In this document: positions 62,595 to 64,000 of the stretch, piece after piece
How the letters are laid out: each line of letters starts with the position of its first letter
Position numbering within the stretch: the stretch's first letter is position 1
Assembly: GCA_013152085.1 (NCBI GenBank)
Contig: JAADHC010000032.1
Coordinates: forward strand, 1-64,000
Direction: 5' to 3'
DNA length: 64,000 nucleotides
DNA from: Chlorobiota bacterium
GTDB lineage: Bacteria; Bacteroidota; Bacteroidia; Bacteroidales; VadinHA17
Notes under the pieces: generated by a model
Database searches by the model: none
What the model saw: only the letters and a program-made list of their open reading frames with translations
What the model was told of the DNA's origin: nothing
Program-made: the position numbers and the translations under genes

Positions 62595-64000
62595 ATGAAA
62601 GAAAAAATAGTTTTTCTCTGCTTATTTTTTTACCTGTTTTCCCCGAGCAGTCATTCTCAAACAACTTCCAACCCGTTTTGTGTAAACGGGAATAACTTTC
62701 AATTATATACCAATCTCGGTTTCGGCTCCTTCAGGTTTCATGTCAACTGGTTTTTATATGATAATGCAGGAACATATGATTTCAGCAATAGCGATCTTGC
62801 TGCTGATTTTTATGCCCTTACCGGCATTGAACCCGTTATTGTTTTTAAATGCGACCCCGGGGTGCCTGATACTTCAGCAACAGCAGACACTACCGGATGG
62901 TCGTTTTGCGAAAAGGAACAATGGGTGAAACTGCACAATCCCGATGCCGCCTCCCCGGAAACTTCACGCTATCCCTCCGACTCCGTTGCCTGGAAGAATT
63001 TCCTGGAGGCATTTGTTGAACGGTATGACGGTGACGGTGTTAACGATTATCCGGGACTGGTTTACCCTTTTAAAGTTTACCAGTTGGAAGTGGAAATACC
63101 CCGTGTGTGGTGCACCAATCCTCCCGACACTTTCGCCAACAGCTTTGTAAATTATGCTAATTACAGCTACTCAATAATTAAAAACACCGACGCCGGTGCC
63201 CTGGTAAAGATCGGAGGTTGGGATTCAGGCCCCGCAAACATGCACCTTTTCTATCTGGGGTATATAAATACCGGTTCCTTTCCCGTATCGGAAACCGTGT
63301 TTGTGACAAGAAACATGTTAGACACTTCTGCGGTTTATCAAGCCGAATTGCTTGATTTTCTTTATGTATTCAGCAATGCCAGTTACGACATACTGGATAT
63401 ACACTGTTACGGAAACGCAGAGTATTTTCCTTCACGTGCCGCAGGAATGAGAGCTCTGTTCGATACACTTGCCACTAAACCGTTATGGGCACTGGAAGGC
63501 GGTGGCCCTTTTTTGGCCAGAGCCGAAATATTTAACCCGCTTAATGACAACGGCTATATTTCTCCGGAACTGGCAAAAGAAAATGCAGCTTATGTCGTCC
63601 GGTATTACACGGGTGGCCTGGGAAGCGGGTTTACGCGTCTGGCATGGCACATACCGCCTGAATATGAAGCCTGGGGACAATATTTCGGCGACCTGAATCT
63701 CTTATCCATTGATTATAAAAAAAAGCCCTCATACTGGACATATGCAGGACTTGCATCGTTAATTGCCGGTTATATAACCGTTGATCCCATCCCGGATGGC
63801 GTTTACTGGCAGGATGCCAACATTGTAGGATATGAAGTTGTTGTACCCGGCAAAAAACTGGTTATCGCCTGGAATCTGGCTTACTCCGCCGATATTACAC
63901 TCACTAACGTCAGTAAGCAATACCTCTATCCTGTTGCAATGGGCGACTCCCTGTGGGATACGCTGTATTATAATGTTAACAACACATACAGTTTCAACAT
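62595..64000 (+). CDS. Secreted TIM-barrel glycosidase-like protein, 3' end cut by window edge
   Basis: Partial: 468 codons visible and open to the right edge. Signal peptide, cleavage near SHSQ (residue ~22). The body has features of clan A glycosidases: 'GFGSFRFHVNWFLYDNAGTYDFSNSDL', 'VYQLEVEIPRVW' (position of the acid/base Glu), 'ILDIHCYGN' and 'LWALEGGGPF' (possible nucleophile Glu), followed by 'KKPSYWTYAGLASLIAGY'. A beta-rich domain begins near residue 395 ('YEVVVPGKKLVIAWNL'). I cannot name the GH family, and the two Glu residues are inferred. No gene downstream is visible; a C-terminal sorting domain might lie beyond the edge. Confidence 0.75.
   Translation, partial: MKEKIVFLCLFFYLFSPSSHSQTTSNPFCVNGNNFQLYTNLGFGSFRFHVNWFLYDNAGTYDFSNSDLAADFYALTGIEPVIVFKCDPGVPDTSATADTTGWSFCEKEQWVKLHNPDAASPETSRYPSDSVAWKNFLEAFVERYDGDGVNDYPGLVYPFKVYQLEVEIPRVWCTNPPDTFANSFVNYANYSYSIIKNTDAGALVKIGGWDSGPANMHLFYLGYINTGSFPVSETVFVTRNMLDTSAVYQAELLDFLYVFSNASYDILDIHCYGNAEYFPSRAAGMRALFDTLATKPLWALEGGGPFLARAEIFNPLNDNGYISPELAKENAAYVVRYYTGGLGSGFTRLAWHIPPEYEAWGQYFGDLNLLSIDYKKKPSYWTYAGLASLIAGYITVDPIPDGVYWQDANIVGYEVVVPGKKLVIAWNLAYSADITLTNVSKQYLYPVAMGDSLWDTLYYNVNNTYSFN

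Overview
The window reads as chromosomal DNA of an anaerobic or facultative Bacteroidota, most likely the Bacteroidales/Marinilabiliales side. Evidence: a type IX secretion (T9SS) type A sorting domain on a C25 protease, Y_Y_Y-domain propeller/SpoIIE signalling, LytS/LytTR two-component genes, A-rich leaders without clear Shine-Dalgarno sequences, several exact TAnnTTTG (-7) promoter boxes, a Bacteroidota-style men operon, and ATP-type PEP carboxykinase. I see no rRNA, tRNA, CRISPR array, insertion sequence or phage gene. Both edges cut genes.

Layout. 0-8.3 kb: a partial HExxH metalloprotease with a WD40-like propeller, a DUF1684 lipoprotein, a three-gene minus-strand unit (DUF6599 protein, large alpha/beta hydrolase, zinc-ribbon methyltransferase) and a Tat-exported ferredoxin-like aldo/keto reductase. 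8.5-16.5 kb: a minus-strand menaquinone operon in the order AlbA_2 protein, hotdog thioesterase, menF, menD, menB, menA, menC, menE; menH is absent. The divergent neighbour is a type 2 isopentenyl-diphosphate isomerase, which would feed prenyl precursors to MenA. 18-25.5 kb: a LiaF-like membrane protein, a LytS/LytTR pair, a TolB-like propeller, a small conserved protein, a long KamA-type radical SAM enzyme and a YwqK/MORN-repeat protein. 25.5-33.4 kb: an 1115-residue propeller/SpoIIE phosphatase and a secreted gingipain-like C25 protease. 33.6-35.6 kb: an HD hydrolase, Mut7-C RNase and metallophosphatase in one tight operon.

35.6-50 kb is the most distinctive part. It holds three DUF1080 (3-keto-glycoside hydrolase family) proteins, three Gfo/Idh/MocA oxidoreductases, two xylose-isomerase-like TIM-barrel proteins, a DoxX membrane protein and an M14 carboxypeptidase-like protein, mostly with Tat or lipoprotein signals, arranged around pckA. 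The content matches oxidation-first (3-keto) deglycosylation, here probably periplasmic, and two of its leaders share a sequence motif.

50-58 kb: a CPA2 antiporter with a leader ORF, followed by amrS and amrB of the AmmeMemoRadiSam system, then acylphosphatase, galactose mutarotase, a class IV aminotransferase and an exonuclease/GIY-YIG fusion. 58.5-62.3 kb is visibly more AT-rich: nhaA, a signal-peptide-only remnant, a small XRE regulator, two related small membrane proteins and an MGT-type glycosyltransferase, perhaps an acquired block. The right edge cuts a secreted TIM-barrel glycosidase-like protein.

Start codons were often moved downstream from a longer TTG/GTG frame to an ATG that gives a proper signal peptide or family-like N-terminus; each case is stated. 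All functions are by sequence recognition alone.
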